A DNA stretch of 64,000 bases, taken from Neobacillus cucumis. GTDB taxonomy: Bacteria > Bacillota > Bacilli > Bacillales > Cytobacillaceae. The notes beneath the pieces were generated by a model, which had not been told where the DNA came from, ran no database searches, and was given only the letters and a program-made list of their open reading frames with translations. The translations under genes were made by a program, and so were the position numbers. Of this stretch, positions 55,275-63,759 are shown piece by piece. Within the stretch, counting starts at the first letter, position 1. The number at the start of each line of letters is the position of its first letter. Where the stretch lies: positions 1-64,000 of the forward strand of contig NZ_PGVE01000024.1 of assembly GCF_002860255.1 (NCBI RefSeq). The letters run 5' to 3'.

Positions 55275-56774
55275 ATGAAAATAAAACGCTTTGAATGGCT
55301 GATTGCCGCGTTGATGATGGTTGGCGGCTATATGGTCCTTTTTATGGACGTACCTAGGTGGTGGAAGATTCTGTGCATCACACTATACGCCGTCATCATT
55401 TTCTACACGGTCCTAGCTTTATGGCTCGAAAACCGCCCCGCCCATACCACACTTTTATGGACCTATATTTTAGTGTTACTGCCGATCCTTGGTTATTTCA
55501 TCTACGTCTACTCCGGTCAGCTTCTTGTCAAAGGGGAACTATTTAAAAGCAAGCGAATCAGCGACCGGCAGCTATTCGAAGCACTTGGCAAAAAACAAAG
55601 ACCGCTCGACTTATCTAACCTGAATGACCATCAGCGCTGTTTTGCCAGCTATTTGGACAAGGTCACGTTAACCGACCAAAACCAGAACACCACCACCAGG
55701 ATTTTAAGAAACGGCGAAGATACCTTTCAGGAAATTAAACGCCGGCTGGTCGAAGCGAAGGACTTTATCCATCTCGAGTATTATATTTTCCGTTATGACC
55801 GCCTCGGCCGGGAACTCATCGAAATATTAAAAGACAAAGTAAAGGGAGGCGTCGAGGTGCGGCTGTTATACGATGCCGTCGGCAGTATGTCTCTATCGAA
55901 GCCGATTATAAAAACGATGGAGGAGGCTGGGATAAGGGTCCAGCCTTTTTTACCGCTAAAGTTCGGCTGGTATAATCAGAAATTTAACTTCCGCAACCAC
56001 CGCAAAATCATCGTCATCGATGGCAAAATCGGCTTCGTCGGCGGACTCAACGTCGGCATCGAATACCTGGGCGAAGATGACGATTTCGGCTTTTGGTGTG
56101 ACAGCCACGCCGTACTCGAAGGGGAAGCCGTCCAAACCCTACATGCGGTATTTTTACTAGATTGGAAGTATGCCTCTGGCGAAATCCTTTTTGAAAATGA
56201 ACCCTATATGCGGCCGGTACCTGCTGTCGGAGATGGATTAGTGCACGTCGTCGCAACAGGTCCAGAAACACGTGATATGTGTGATCATTACTACACGATG
56301 ATCACCTGCGCCACAAGATCCATTTGGATTGCCACCCCGTACTTTATTCCCAACCAGGCGATTCAGACGGCGCTCAGAGTCGCAGCCAGAAAAGGAATCC
56401 AGGTCCGCTTGATGGTGCCTGACACCAATGATGGCTTCCTGACCCAATATGCGACCCAATCATACTTTCCTGAACTTTTACGGGCTGGGATAGAGATTTA
56501 TTCTTATGAAAAGGGATTCCTGCATAAAAAGGTCATCATTGTCGACGGTGATCTGGCTTCGATTGGGACGGCCAATGTCGATATGCGAAGTTTCCAATTG
56601 AATTTCGAAGTGAATTTATTTTTAACAGGAACAGACTCGATTAATGATCTGGTTGCCCACTATGAGGAAGACCTAAAAGATTGCCGGCGCATTCGCCCGG
56701 TGGAGTTTTATAAAAGAAGGATGTCTGTAAAATGGAAAGAATCCTTTGCCAGACTGTTTTCTGGAGTTTTATAG
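55275..56774 (+). CDS. cls: Cardiolipin synthase
   Basis: Cls joins two phosphatidylglycerol molecules into cardiolipin and glycerol. Two N-terminal membrane helices (about 5-50) are followed by two phospholipase-D domains with HKD motifs at His242 (HRKIIVIDGKIGFVGG) and His417 (HKKVIIVDGD). The 499-residue length is typical of ClsA-type enzymes. AAAGGATG lies upstream of the ATG. The predicted sigma-B promoter points to membrane remodelling under stress. Confidence 0.92.
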   Translation: MKIKRFEWLIAALMMVGGYMVLFMDVPRWWKILCITLYAVIIFYTVLALWLENRPAHTTLLWTYILVLLPILGYFIYVYSGQLLVKGELFKSKRISDRQLFEALGKKQRPLDLSNLNDHQRCFASYLDKVTLTDQNQNTTTRILRNGEDTFQEIKRRLVEAKDFIHLEYYIFRYDRLGRELIEILKDKVKGGVEVRLLYDAVGSMSLSKPIIKTMEEAGIRVQPFLPLKFGWYNQKFNFRNHRKIIVIDGKIGFVGGLNVGIEYLGEDDDFGFWCDSHAVLEGEAVQTLHAVFLLDWKYASGEILFENEPYMRPVPAVGDGLVHVVATGPETRDMCDHYYTMITCATRSIWIATPYFIPNQAIQTALRVAARKGIQVRLMVPDTNDGFLTQYATQSYFPELLRAGIEIYSYEKGFLHKKVIIVDGDLASIGTANVDMRSFQLNFEVNLFLTGTDSINDLVAHYEEDLKDCRRIRPVEFYKRRMSVKWKESFARLFSGVL

Positions 56775-56775
56775 A

Positions 56776-56807
56776 GGTATCCGCTCTTTGCGGGTACTGT
56801 TTTTTTG
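56776..56807 (+). terminator. Terminator after cls
   Basis: GTA-TCCGC and GCGGG-TAC pair around CTCTTT, followed by seven T residues. Confidence 0.75.
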
Positions 56808-56825
56808 TGTGACGAAGACAAATTA

Positions 56826-56858
56826 AAATAAAAAAAGACTGACTTTTCGTCAGTCTTT
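56826..56858 (-). terminator. Terminator of the GlsB-type gene
   Basis: On the minus strand, AAAGACTGAC and GTCAGTCTTT are perfect 10-base arms followed by TTTTATTTT. Confidence 0.88.
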
Positions 56859-56864
56859 AGATGG

Positions 56865-57119
56865 TTATGTGGTTTTTCTCATCCCTTTTAAGATGAGGCT
56901 TAAGACAAATACAAGGACAATGGCACCGATTAGAGCTGGAAGGATAAAGAACCCGCCAATTTCTGGCCCCCATCCGCCTAATAGTAATGAACCGAGCCAT
57001 GAACCGATAAAACCTGCGATAATATTTCCGATAATGCCTCCTGGAATGTCACGACCCAGAATAAGTCCGGCTAACCAGCCGATGATTCCTCCAATAATTA
57101 ATGACCAAATAAATCCCAT
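56865..57119 (-). CDS. GlsB/YeaQ/YmgE family membrane protein
   Basis: An 84-residue, glycine-rich protein with three membrane segments (IWSLIIGGIIGWLAGLILG, GIIGNIIAGFIGSWLGSLLLG, ILPALIGAIVLVFVLSLIL). This is the transglycosylase-associated-protein family, usually stress-induced; the enzymatic name is not supported by evidence. AAAGGGGAC precedes the ATG, with a sigma-B promoter upstream. Confidence 0.88.
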   Translation of the reverse strand: MGFIWSLIIGGIIGWLAGLILGRDIPGGIIGNIIAGFIGSWLGSLLLGGWGPEIGGFFILPALIGAIVLVFVLSLILKGMRKTT

Positions 57120-57164
57120 GAGAATGTCCCCTTTCTATTGTTTTTAAGTGGTTATGGTATTTAA

Positions 57165-57189
57165 GTACCCGAATGCGGAAGAATGAAAC
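57165..57189 (-). promoter_or_regulatory. Sigma-B promoter of the GlsB-type gene
   Basis: On the minus strand, GTTTCA (57189-57184) and GGGTAC (57170-57165) with 13-base spacing. It starts immediately after the stop codon of the next gene. Confidence 0.8.
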
Positions 57190-57537
57190 TTAAAAACTTA
57201 ACTTGTCTTGATTTTGCTTGATGCGCTCCCGCAGACGCACCTGCGGACTCTGAAGCGAGTTGTCTAAAAAGTGCTCGCATAGCTTTAATTCGAAGGTACG
57301 CTTTTTAAAGCCTTCCTCGTCCCGCCTATCCAGGCACTCATCGATCTCCCGTTTCAATAAACTCATTTTGGAAATGATCTCAGCGCGGCGCCTTTGGATA
57401 TCCTTCCATTTTTGCGAGTTTTCCCATTGATAATCAGTTAGTTTAGTTAACCGCTTGCCGCACTTACAAAGAGTTTCACCTACATTTAATACATAGAACT
57501 CGGAGTTTCCACAATTTTTACAAATTAATTTCTTCAT
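57190..57537 (-). CDS. Zinc-ribbon-like protein, unknown function
   Basis: The 115-residue product begins MKKLICKNCGNSEFYVLNVG and has CKNC and CKCGK pairs (residues 6-9 and about 23-27) that could bind one zinc. A charged helical C-terminus with REIDECLDRRDEEG follows. The ATG at 57537 follows GGAGGTG; the longer frame has no ribosome site. A sigma-B promoter precedes it. I do not recognise the family. Confidence 0.72.
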   Translation of the reverse strand: MKKLICKNCGNSEFYVLNVGETLCKCGKRLTKLTDYQWENSQKWKDIQRRRAEIISKMSLLKREIDECLDRRDEEGFKKRTFELKLCEHFLDNSLQSPQVRLRERIKQNQDKLSF

Positions 57538-57572
57538 ATATACACCTCCAATAAGTGATAAGTGTTTTCTAT

Positions 57573-57599
57573 ATACCCACATTTGATTTATTCCTAAAC
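57573..57599 (-). promoter_or_regulatory. Sigma-B promoter of the zinc-ribbon gene
   Basis: On the minus strand, GTTTAG (57599-57594) and a perfect GGGTAT (57578-57573) with 15-base spacing. Confidence 0.78.
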
Positions 57600-57622
57600 T
57601 TAATAGATTTTTAGAAAAATAG

Positions 57623-57647
57623 GTTTCGTTTTGGTGTGTGCGGATAT
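57623..57647 (+). promoter_or_regulatory. Sigma-B promoter of the GSP17M-like gene
   Basis: GTTTCG (57623-57628) and GGATAT (57642-57647) with 13-base spacing, divergent from the previous promoter. Confidence 0.7.
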
Positions 57648-57693
57648 ATAAGTTACATAACTTGAAAAAAATATCCTAGGAGGAGGAATACAA

Positions 57694-58020
57694 ATGGAAA
57701 CAGTTAGAGTAGTGGAAAATGGTGTACAAGCCAAGAAGGAAATCGAGCAATTGATTATGCAGGGCTACACAAAAGATGAAATCTACTTATTAGCTCATGA
57801 TAAAGACCGCTCAAATGATTTAACAGATTCACTAGATATTAGCGACATTGGTATGAGTGAACAGGGTGTAATGGACTCCCTTGCCAATGTATTCCGGACT
57901 CGGGGAGATGAGCTCCGCTCCAAAATGGAGTCACTGGGGTTATCAAGTAACGATGCCGAGCGATATGAAAAAGAATTAGACCTTGGCAAGGTTGTTGTTG
58001 TTGCATCAAAGTCTGCCTAA
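57694..58020 (+). CDS. General stress protein 17M-like (YflT family)
   Basis: The 108-residue protein matches the GSP17M/YflT domain: VRVVENGVQAKKEIEQLIMQGYTKDEIYLLAHDKDR at the N-terminus and YEKELDLGKVVVVAS at the end. The family is part of the sigma-B regulon in B. subtilis; its mechanism is unknown. A strong AGGAGGAGG precedes the ATG. Confidence 0.88.
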   Translation: METVRVVENGVQAKKEIEQLIMQGYTKDEIYLLAHDKDRSNDLTDSLDISDIGMSEQGVMDSLANVFRTRGDELRSKMESLGLSSNDAERYEKELDLGKVVVVASKSA

Positions 58021-58030
58021 ATAATAGAAG

Positions 58031-58067
58031 AAATCGATAGGAAGGGGAGGCTTCCTATCGATTTTAT
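58031..58067 (+). terminator. Terminator after the GSP17M-like gene
   Basis: AAATCGATAGGAAG and CTTCCTATCGATTT are perfect 14-base arms around GGGAGG. Confidence 0.82.
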
Positions 58068-58087
58068 AAAAAAATGAGGTGAATAAT

Positions 58088-58267
58088 ATGAAATTTTCGA
58101 AACAGAGTTTAGATACCATACTTGGTGTCCATCGAATCGCAAGACATAAAAAACGTGAGAAACACATCTTGGAAGAAAACTTTGAAAATCCGATCATCCA
58201 TAAGGAGATTCAAGGAGATCGAGTATTTGTACCATTAAATATTGAGCGGGTTTGGAATGAAGCCTAA
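58088..58267 (+). CDS. Small basic protein, unknown function
   Basis: A 59-residue product, MKFSKQSLDTILGVHRIARH onward, with HKKREKHILEENFENP and a C-terminal VFVPLNIERVWNEA. GAGGTG precedes the ATG, and a long hairpin follows the stop. It lies behind the GSP17M terminator and may be reached by read-through. I do not recognise it. Confidence 0.62.
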   Translation: MKFSKQSLDTILGVHRIARHKKREKHILEENFENPIIHKEIQGDRVFVPLNIERVWNEA

Positions 58268-58273
58268 TGTAGA

Positions 58274-58332
58274 TTTGCCTGCTTAAACAATTTTCTTCTT
58301 TCTGAGGAATACTGTTTAGGCGGGCAATTTCT
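58274..58332 (+). terminator. Terminator with a long stem after the small basic gene
   Basis: TTGCCTGCTTAAACA and TGTTTAGGCGGGCAA pair over 15 positions using two G-U pairs, followed by TTTCT. Confidence 0.65.
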
Positions 58333-58450
58333 ATGTAAACCCTTTCTAGATTTAGAAAATTCCAACAATTGTAATATGGTGAATCTTTTCTGAATTTCAA
58401 ACGTCTGTATGATAGAATAGTCATTGGGCCTAAAAAGGGAGGGAAAGTTG

Positions 58451-58684
58451 ATGGATGATTTTGGTCAAATAGCGTTAGTTAGTATCTTGTCGCATCTGGT
58501 GTGCATCGCGATTTCCTGGTATGCCTTGCAGGCCATTCGCTTAGAAAAGCTGCTGAAACCGAACCATGTATTTCAGGCGCGATTACTATACATATTATTA
58601 GCTATTTTCATCGGTTCATCTGTTAGTAACTTTTTCCTTGATTATCTCCAATGGTCAAAACAGCTGCCATTAATAATGCAATAG
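58451..58684 (+). CDS. ywzB: YwzB, DUF1146 family membrane protein
   Basis: A 77-residue protein with two membrane helices (ALVSILSHLVCIAISWYALQAI and LLYILLAIFIGSSVSNFFLDYL) that matches the DUF1146/YwzB family of unknown function. The ATG at 58451 follows GGGAGGG. An extended -10, TGATAGAAT at 58410-58418, is a likely promoter. Its position before ywmB and murAA matches B. subtilis. Confidence 0.85.
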   Translation: MDDFGQIALVSILSHLVCIAISWYALQAIRLEKLLKPNHVFQARLLYILLAIFIGSSVSNFFLDYLQWSKQLPLIMQ

Positions 58685-58694
58685 GAAGCATGGG

Positions 58695-58756
58695 GGAAGC
58701 ATGGGGACGGTTCTCGTGCTTCCTCTTGGAAGCGTGAGAACCGTCCCCATGCTTCC
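58695..58756. repeat. R4 REP-like palindrome between ywzB and ywmB
   Basis: Two 29-base arms (58695-58723 and 58728-58756) are almost fully complementary around TCTT. The core is GGGGACGGTTCTCGTGCTTC. No T-run follows. It lies 10 bases after ywzB. Confidence 0.85.
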
Positions 58757-58935
58757 AAAATTGGAAAATTTTTAGGTCTAACTACATGTTTCCATTTCGC
58801 GATATTTTGAGTACAATCGAGTTTATGTGGAAAGCTAAGAATGTCAAAAGCTTATCTTTGTCAGAATGTGACGACATTTCCTAAGTATTGCTCTTTTACC
58901 GCCTGGCAACAATGGTGGTAAGGGGGAGTAGCGAA

Positions 58936-59736
58936 ATGAAGAGACATTTTAAGAATTTTTTATATATGATTTCGATTGTCAGTTTGATCCTTGTTGTGAT
59001 GGGGAACAGAACGACTGAAGCTATGAGCAGTTTTTTAAAGGCAGAAAAGCATGACTCATCGATTTTGCCAAAAGGCGCCAATGATTTAGCGAGTATTGGT
59101 TCTGTTTTACAAGCCGAAAATATTTTGCTCAATGATTGGTCTTTTTATGCACGTGAACATGTAACGGGCATGGAAAGTATGGAGGAAGTGCAGAATTATG
59201 CGAAAAAGCTTCAGAAAAAGTTTCCGGATTGGGATTGGTCTGTAACCAACACCAGCCAGAAATGGCAAGTGACAGCAATATCTCCATCATCAAAACACCA
59301 CCAAGAAACGCTTCAATTGATGGCAACCCACACAAAACAACCTGTAGATGCGTATATAGTATATAGTGTTCGTGGAAGCGAGTGGAACAAGGCGACAGAG
59401 GGCTTTTTCACTACCAAAAAGTTCCGAAATAGGCTATCTGACATATTTCGGGAAAAACCTACAGTTTTCTCTTGTATGAAAGGCGTTTTCAGTGATAAGA
59501 TGGATACGGCTTTGGCAAAGAAAGCTGGCAAGGTAATGTCAGGTTTTAATGCAAAAGAGATCGAAGCGTTAAAAGAGGAGAATTTCATGTCTGTTTCGGC
59601 AACATCGCCAATGTTTACAGGCTCCATAGATCACAAATTGAATAACATGAATTTACAAATTGGCTTACGCTCCGAAGGATTGGGCGCGAAGACTACCATA
59701 GTAGTTGGAACCCCTATCATTACGATTGAATATTAA
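58936..59736 (+). CDS. ywmB: YwmB family protein
   Basis: A 266-residue protein with an N-terminal hydrophobic segment ([17 protein letters not shown]) and a soluble domain of the YwmB/TATA-box-binding-like fold family (DUF1779). Function unknown; it always neighbours murAA in bacilli. The ATG at 58936 follows AGGGGGAG; the frame upstream is not conserved. Confidence 0.85.
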   Translation: MKRHFKNFLYMISIVSLILVVMGNRTTEAMSSFLKAEKHDSSILPKGANDLASIGSVLQAENILLNDWSFYAREHVTGMESMEEVQNYAKKLQKKFPDWDWSVTNTSQKWQVTAISPSSKHHQETLQLMATHTKQPVDAYIVYSVRGSEWNKATEGFFTTKKFRNRLSDIFREKPTVFSCMKGVFSDKMDTALAKKAGKVMSGFNAKEIEALKEENFMSVSATSPMFTGSIDHKLNNMNLQIGLRSEGLGAKTTIVVGTPIITIEY

Positions 59737-59768
59737 TATAGAGAAAATGGACGCGGAGGGGAATACTC

Positions 59769-61079
59769 TTGGAAAAGATCATCGTCCGCGGCGGACAAAG
59801 GTTATATGGTTCAGTTAAAGTGGAAGGCGCAAAAAATGCCGTATTACCTGTTCTCGCTGCAACATTATTAGCAAGTGATGGAAAAAGTGTGTTACGTGAT
59901 GTACCTACACTCTCCGATGTATTTACAATTAATGAAGTGTTACGCAACTTAAACGCTGAAGTGGCTTTTGACAATAATACCGTTATTGTTGATGCATCTA
60001 GAGTGTTAAAAGATGAGGCGCCGTTTGAATACGTACGTAAAATGCGTGCGTCTGTCCTAGTAATGGGTTCTTTATTGGCTCGGAATGGCCGGGCTCGGGT
60101 TGCTTTACCTGGCGGCTGTGCGATTGGATCCCGTCCTATTGACCAGCACTTAAAAGGCTTTGAAGCCATGGGTGCAAAGGTGAAAGTAGGAAATGGCTTT
60201 ATTGAAGCGGAGGTTGACGGCCGCTTAAAAGGTGCAAAGATTTACCTGGATTTCCCAAGTGTAGGAGCAACAGAAAACATCATGATGGCAGCGACTCTTG
60301 CTCAGGGTACGACTATTATTGAGAATGTAGCAAAAGAACCTGAGATTGTCGATTTAGCTAATTTCCTAAATAAAATGGGCGCTCGCGTGAAGGGTGCCGG
60401 CACTGGTACTTTGCGAATTGAGGGCGTTGATGTATTATTCGGCGCTGATCATAATATTATTCCTGACCGGATTGAAGCGGGTACGTTTATGGTGGCTGCA
60501 GCGATTACGGGAGGTAATGTATTGGTTCGCGGTGCTGTACCTGAGCATTTATCCTCTTTGATTGCGAAAATGGAAGAGATGGGCGTTGAAATTCAGGAGG
60601 AAGCAGATGGCGTTCGTGTCATCGGTCCTGAGCGTTTAAAGGCAGTCGATATTAAGACGATGCCGCACCCTGGTTTCCCGACTGATATGCAGTCACAGAT
60701 GATGGCTTTATTGCTTCGTGCTGAAGGAACTTCCATGATTACGGAAACGGTGTTTGAGAACCGTTTTATGCATGTGGAAGAGTTCCGCCGCATGAATGCA
60801 GACATCAAGATTGAAGGCCGTTCTGTCATCTTAAATGGTCCTTCAAATCTGCAAGGTGCGGAAGTAGCTGCTACTGACCTTCGTGCAGCGGCAGCGTTGA
60901 TTCTGACTGGATTGGTATCTGAAGGCGTGACACGCGTGACGGAGTTGAAACACTTAGACCGCGGTTATGTGAACTTCCACGGCAAGCTGGCTGGATTAGG
61001 CGCAGATATCGAACGTGTGAAAGAAGCAGACGAAACATTTGTTGAAGTAAAGAAATTTGTTTCTGATATGAATGCATAA
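59769..61079 (+). CDS. murAA: UDP-N-acetylglucosamine 1-carboxyvinyltransferase
   Basis: MurA performs the first committed step of peptidoglycan synthesis, adding enolpyruvate to UDP-GlcNAc; it is the fosfomycin target. The catalytic Cys117 is in [17 protein letters not shown], and the sequence opens with [22 protein letters not shown]. At 436 residues it has normal length. The TTG start follows GGAGGGG. Synteny with ywmB and spoIID supports the murAA paralogue. Confidence 0.95.
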   Translation: MEKIIVRGGQRLYGSVKVEGAKNAVLPVLAATLLASDGKSVLRDVPTLSDVFTINEVLRNLNAEVAFDNNTVIVDASRVLKDEAPFEYVRKMRASVLVMGSLLARNGRARVALPGGCAIGSRPIDQHLKGFEAMGAKVKVGNGFIEAEVDGRLKGAKIYLDFPSVGATENIMMAATLAQGTTIIENVAKEPEIVDLANFLNKMGARVKGAGTGTLRIEGVDVLFGADHNIIPDRIEAGTFMVAAAITGGNVLVRGAVPEHLSSLIAKMEEMGVEIQEEADGVRVIGPERLKAVDIKTMPHPGFPTDMQSQMMALLLRAEGTSMITETVFENRFMHVEEFRRMNADIKIEGRSVILNGPSNLQGAEVAATDLRAAAALILTGLVSEGVTRVTELKHLDRGYVNFHGKLAGLGADIERVKEADETFVEVKKFVSDMNA

Positions 61080-61114
61080 AGCTTAATAAAAAAGAATGAA
61101 ATTTAAGTGAAAGG

Positions 61115-61173
61115 ATCCCTTAGTAGACAATCGTCTGATATCCGACGGCTGTGATACTAAGGGATTCTTTTAT
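61115..61173 (+). terminator. Terminator after murAA with a structured loop
   Basis: ATCCCTTAGTA (61115-61125) and TACTAAGGGAT (61155-61165) are perfect 11-base arms followed by TCTTTTATTTT. The loop contains a further CGTC/GACG stem. Confidence 0.8.
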
Positions 61174-61205
61174 TTTGGTGACACTGTGGTGAGGTGTGCC
61201 GATGG

Positions 61206-61266
61206 GGTGCCTGTCACCGTTTCATGGTTATACATGATGCGTAGAGTAGTAACGGTGACAGGCACT
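61206..61266. repeat. R3 REP-like inverted pair upstream of spoIID
   Basis: GGTGCCTGTCACC (61206-61218) and GGTGACAGGCACT (61254-61266) are inverted relative to each other across 35 bases. The 312-base gap holds this pair, the murAA terminator and the spoIID promoter. Confidence 0.8.
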
Positions 61267-61303
61267 ATTTTCACTATCTATTCTTGTGAAAATTTCTGTA
61301 ATA

Positions 61304-61328
61304 AATGCTTGTCCGCTTCCATATGTAT
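61304..61328 (+). promoter_or_regulatory. Possible sigma-E promoter of spoIID
   Basis: CATATGTAT at 61320-61328 resembles the sigma-E -10 consensus CATACANT. The -35 is poor. spoIID is a known sigma-E target. Confidence 0.35.
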
Positions 61329-61391
61329 GAAATGAGATGTATTCCGGCAGGTTGTGCTGGCTCAAGAAACTTACAAACTGGAGGCACTATC

Positions 61392-62426
61392 ATGAACAAA
61401 ATCAAACCACTCATCGTACTAGCGTCGCTCCTCATTGCCTTAACCATCATTATTCCCTCTGTTGTTGTACTGCCCTTTTCAGGTGATCAAAAGACGAGCG
61501 GAAAGCTCGGAGAAGACTTAACAAAGGCCTCAGCAAAGGGAACACCCACAACCTCAAGCGCAGATCCAGCTCTAACGGTATCGGTATTTCGTTCAGCTAA
61601 GCGGGTCATTGAAAAAGTTCCTTTAGAGGAGTATCTTGTGGGTGTCGTGGCAGCAGAAATGCCTGCAGAATTTAAAGAAGAAGCGCTCAAGGCACAGGCG
61701 CTGGCGGCTCGGACATATATTGTAAACAGACTAATCAATAAAGATACGATGGGTGTGCCAAAGGGCGCACAGGTAACGGACACGCAAATTCACCAGGTTT
61801 ACATGAATGATGCGGAAATGAGACGGGACTGGGGCCAGGATTATGCTTGGAAAAAGAAAAAGGTCATCGAAGCAGTCCGGACGACAGGCGGCCAGATTTT
61901 GACTTACGAAGGGAAGCCGATTGATGCCTTATTCTTCTCCACGGGGAATGGCTATACGGAAGACTCAGAGGATTATTGGGCAGGCAGCATTCCTTATTTG
62001 CGAAGTGTATCAAGTCCATGGGATAAAAAGTCACCGAAGTTTTCTAATCAAAAGGTGTTGACGGTGAAAGAGTTTGAGTCAAAGCTCGGTGTGAAGATTG
62101 GATCGAGCTCCACGATTGGAAAAATAACGGCCCGAACTACTGGAAAAAGGGTTGGAAAAGTGAACTTTAATGGGAAAGTGCTAACGGGTAAGGATATCCG
62201 TGAAAAACTAGATTTGAAGTCATCCGATTTCTCGTGGCAGAGGAAAGGGAATAATATCGTGATTACGACAAAGGGCTTTGGCCACGGTGTCGGGATGAGC
62301 CAGTATGGAGCGAATGGAATGGCACAAGAAGGGGCCGATTATAAGGAGATTGTAAAGCATTATTATAAAGGCGTAGAGGTTACCTCCGCAGATAGTATGC
62401 TATCGACTTTGACAGCACAAAAATAG
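61392..62426 (+). CDS. spoIID: Stage II sporulation protein D, lytic transglycosylase
   Basis: SpoIID cleaves peptidoglycan glycan strands in the mother cell during engulfment, together with SpoIIM and SpoIIP. An N-terminal membrane anchor (about 4-28) precedes the SpoIID domain with the catalytic Glu89 (VVAAEMPAEFKEEALKAQALAARTY). The C-terminal signature KGFGHGVGMSQYGANGMAQEG is present. The ATG at 61392 follows TGGAGG; the longer frame upstream crosses the promoter. The product has 344 residues. Confidence 0.94.
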   Translation: MNKIKPLIVLASLLIALTIIIPSVVVLPFSGDQKTSGKLGEDLTKASAKGTPTTSSADPALTVSVFRSAKRVIEKVPLEEYLVGVVAAEMPAEFKEEALKAQALAARTYIVNRLINKDTMGVPKGAQVTDTQIHQVYMNDAEMRRDWGQDYAWKKKKVIEAVRTTGGQILTYEGKPIDALFFSTGNGYTEDSEDYWAGSIPYLRSVSSPWDKKSPKFSNQKVLTVKEFESKLGVKIGSSSTIGKITARTTGKRVGKVNFNGKVLTGKDIREKLDLKSSDFSWQRKGNNIVITTKGFGHGVGMSQYGANGMAQEGADYKEIVKHYYKGVEVTSADSMLSTLTAQK

Positions 62427-62438
62427 AATTTGAACCTT

Positions 62439-62465
62439 GAGTCAGGCAATGTGCCTGGCTTTTTG
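62439..62465 (+). terminator. Terminator after spoIID
   Basis: AGTCAGGCA and TGCCTGGCT pair around ATG with one G-U pair, followed by TTTTT. Confidence 0.8.
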
Positions 62466-62545
62466 CTGTTTTAGGTGATGGTTAAGGCAATAACCGCAAA
62501 CAATATTTTTAAAACAACCTCCAAAAAAAATTTTTCTAATATCAT

Positions 62546-62576
62546 GCATAAAAACATACTCAGTGTCGAAAAATAA
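62546..62576 (+). promoter_or_regulatory. Possible sigma-F promoter of spoIIQ
   Basis: GCATA (62546-62550) and CGAAAAATAA from 62567 are spaced about as in sigma-F promoters. The match is partial and rests mostly on spoIIQ being a known sigma-F target. Confidence 0.35.
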
Positions 62577-62649
62577 GTTTTTAAAATTTTTTTGGACTCG
62601 TGTATATAATTCTACTTATCTGTTCAGAATGATTGCTGAGGTGATGAAA

Positions 62650-63459
62650 ATGAGAGAGGAAGAAAACAAACGATCTTCTCAAAGTTCCAGTGTAAAACGC
62701 TTTTTCAAAAAGCGTTGGGTATTTCCAGCCATCTATATCGCAAGTGCAGCAATCATTTTAACCGGAGTTCTATGGTATCAATCATCAAGCAGCAACACAA
62801 ATAAGTATGATTACAAGGCCACTGACCTTTCCGGTAAAAAGAACGATGCTCCAGCAGTTGAAGTAAACAAAGCAATGGAAAACTTCAAAATGCCGGTAGC
62901 AAATGCCGATGATGCAGTAGTCAAAACAAAATTCTACGATTTCCAAGGCAAAGCAGCAGACCAGGAAGCCGCATTAGTATTCTACAATAATACGTATGTG
63001 CCAAACACTGGTATCGACATCACAATGAAAAACGGCAAAAGCTTTGATGTGACAGCATCACTTAGCGGAACCGTTACACGTGTTGAAGAAGATGCAACCC
63101 TAGGTAACGTCGTTGAAATCGAACATGACAAGGGCATCGTCACACAATATCAATCTGTGAAAGACATCCAAGTGAAGGTTGGCGAACAAGTAAAACAAGA
63201 TCAAGTGATTGCCAAGGCTGGACAAAGCTTGTTCAATGAAAAAGCTGGAACCCATGTACATTTTGAAATCCGTAAAGACGGTGTAGCAGTAAACCCATCG
63301 AACTACTTCGAAAAGTCGTTGAACACACTGCAAGAAGACACTTTATCGGATGACAGCAAAGAATCGTCAAAAACTCCAGAAGTAAAGCAAGACCAACAAA
63401 AGATTGAAGATCCTGCTTCTGACGATTCAACAAACTCTACAGATAACAGCAACTCATAA
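62650..63459 (+). CDS. spoIIQ: Stage II sporulation protein Q, degenerate LytM-like
   Basis: SpoIIQ sits in the forespore membrane and binds mother-cell SpoIIIAH to form the channel that supports forespore development. A cytoplasmic basic N-terminus, one helix (about 28-45) and an M23/LytM-like domain (about 75-220) are visible. HVHFEIRKDG keeps the HxH part, but the other zinc site reads NTGIDI where active LytM enzymes have a His. It is therefore probably non-catalytic, as in B. subtilis. The tail is Ser/Asp/Lys-rich. The ATG at 62650 follows GAGGTG. Confidence 0.92.
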   Translation: MREEENKRSSQSSSVKRFFKKRWVFPAIYIASAAIILTGVLWYQSSSSNTNKYDYKATDLSGKKNDAPAVEVNKAMENFKMPVANADDAVVKTKFYDFQGKAADQEAALVFYNNTYVPNTGIDITMKNGKSFDVTASLSGTVTRVEEDATLGNVVEIEHDKGIVTQYQSVKDIQVKVGEQVKQDQVIAKAGQSLFNEKAGTHVHFEIRKDGVAVNPSNYFEKSLNTLQEDTLSDDSKESSKTPEVKQDQQKIEDPASDDSTNSTDNSNS

Positions 63460-63470
63460 TAAAGCAACAA

Positions 63471-63503
63471 AGGGGAAGGGGAAAAATACTTTCCTCTTTT
63501 TTT
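63471..63503 (+). terminator. Terminator after spoIIQ
   Basis: GGGGAAA and TTTCCTCTTTT form a modest stem followed by T residues. Confidence 0.55.
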
Positions 63504-63519
63504 TGTGTGCACGGGTGTG

Positions 63520-63566
63520 CAAGGGGACGGTTCTCATGCTTCGGAAGCATGAGAACCGTCCCCTTG
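63520..63566. repeat. R4 REP-like palindrome downstream of spoIIQ
   Basis: Perfect 23-base arms (63520-63542 and 63544-63566) around a single central base, with the core GGGGACGGTTCTCATGCTTC. Confidence 0.88.
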
Positions 63567-63579
63567 TTTACAAAAAAAA

Positions 63580-63599
63580 TCCGGCCATGTGGCCGGATA
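63580..63599. other. Perfect hairpin with a minus-strand T-run
   Basis: ATCCGGCC and GGCCGGAT flank ATGT. On the minus strand it is followed by eight T residues, the form of an intrinsic terminator, though I see no minus-strand gene ending here. Confidence 0.65.
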
Positions 63600-63759
63600 T
63601 CAAAGGGGGTTTGAATAAGTGTGAATAAACATAGTATAGCGCCTATATATGAACAAATTATTAATAAACGATTAATATTTTCTAAAAAGGAACTTATTAC
63701 GTTAAAATCCTTTCCTTGTACATATATGTTAAAATGGGAATAAAAGGAGGGATTTAGTT

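Noticed and set aside
56414..56426. R3-like GGTGCCTGACACC inside cls
   Set aside because: It encodes a conserved Val-Pro-Asp-Thr stretch of cardiolipin synthases at normal length, so the match is probably coincidental rather than an insertion.
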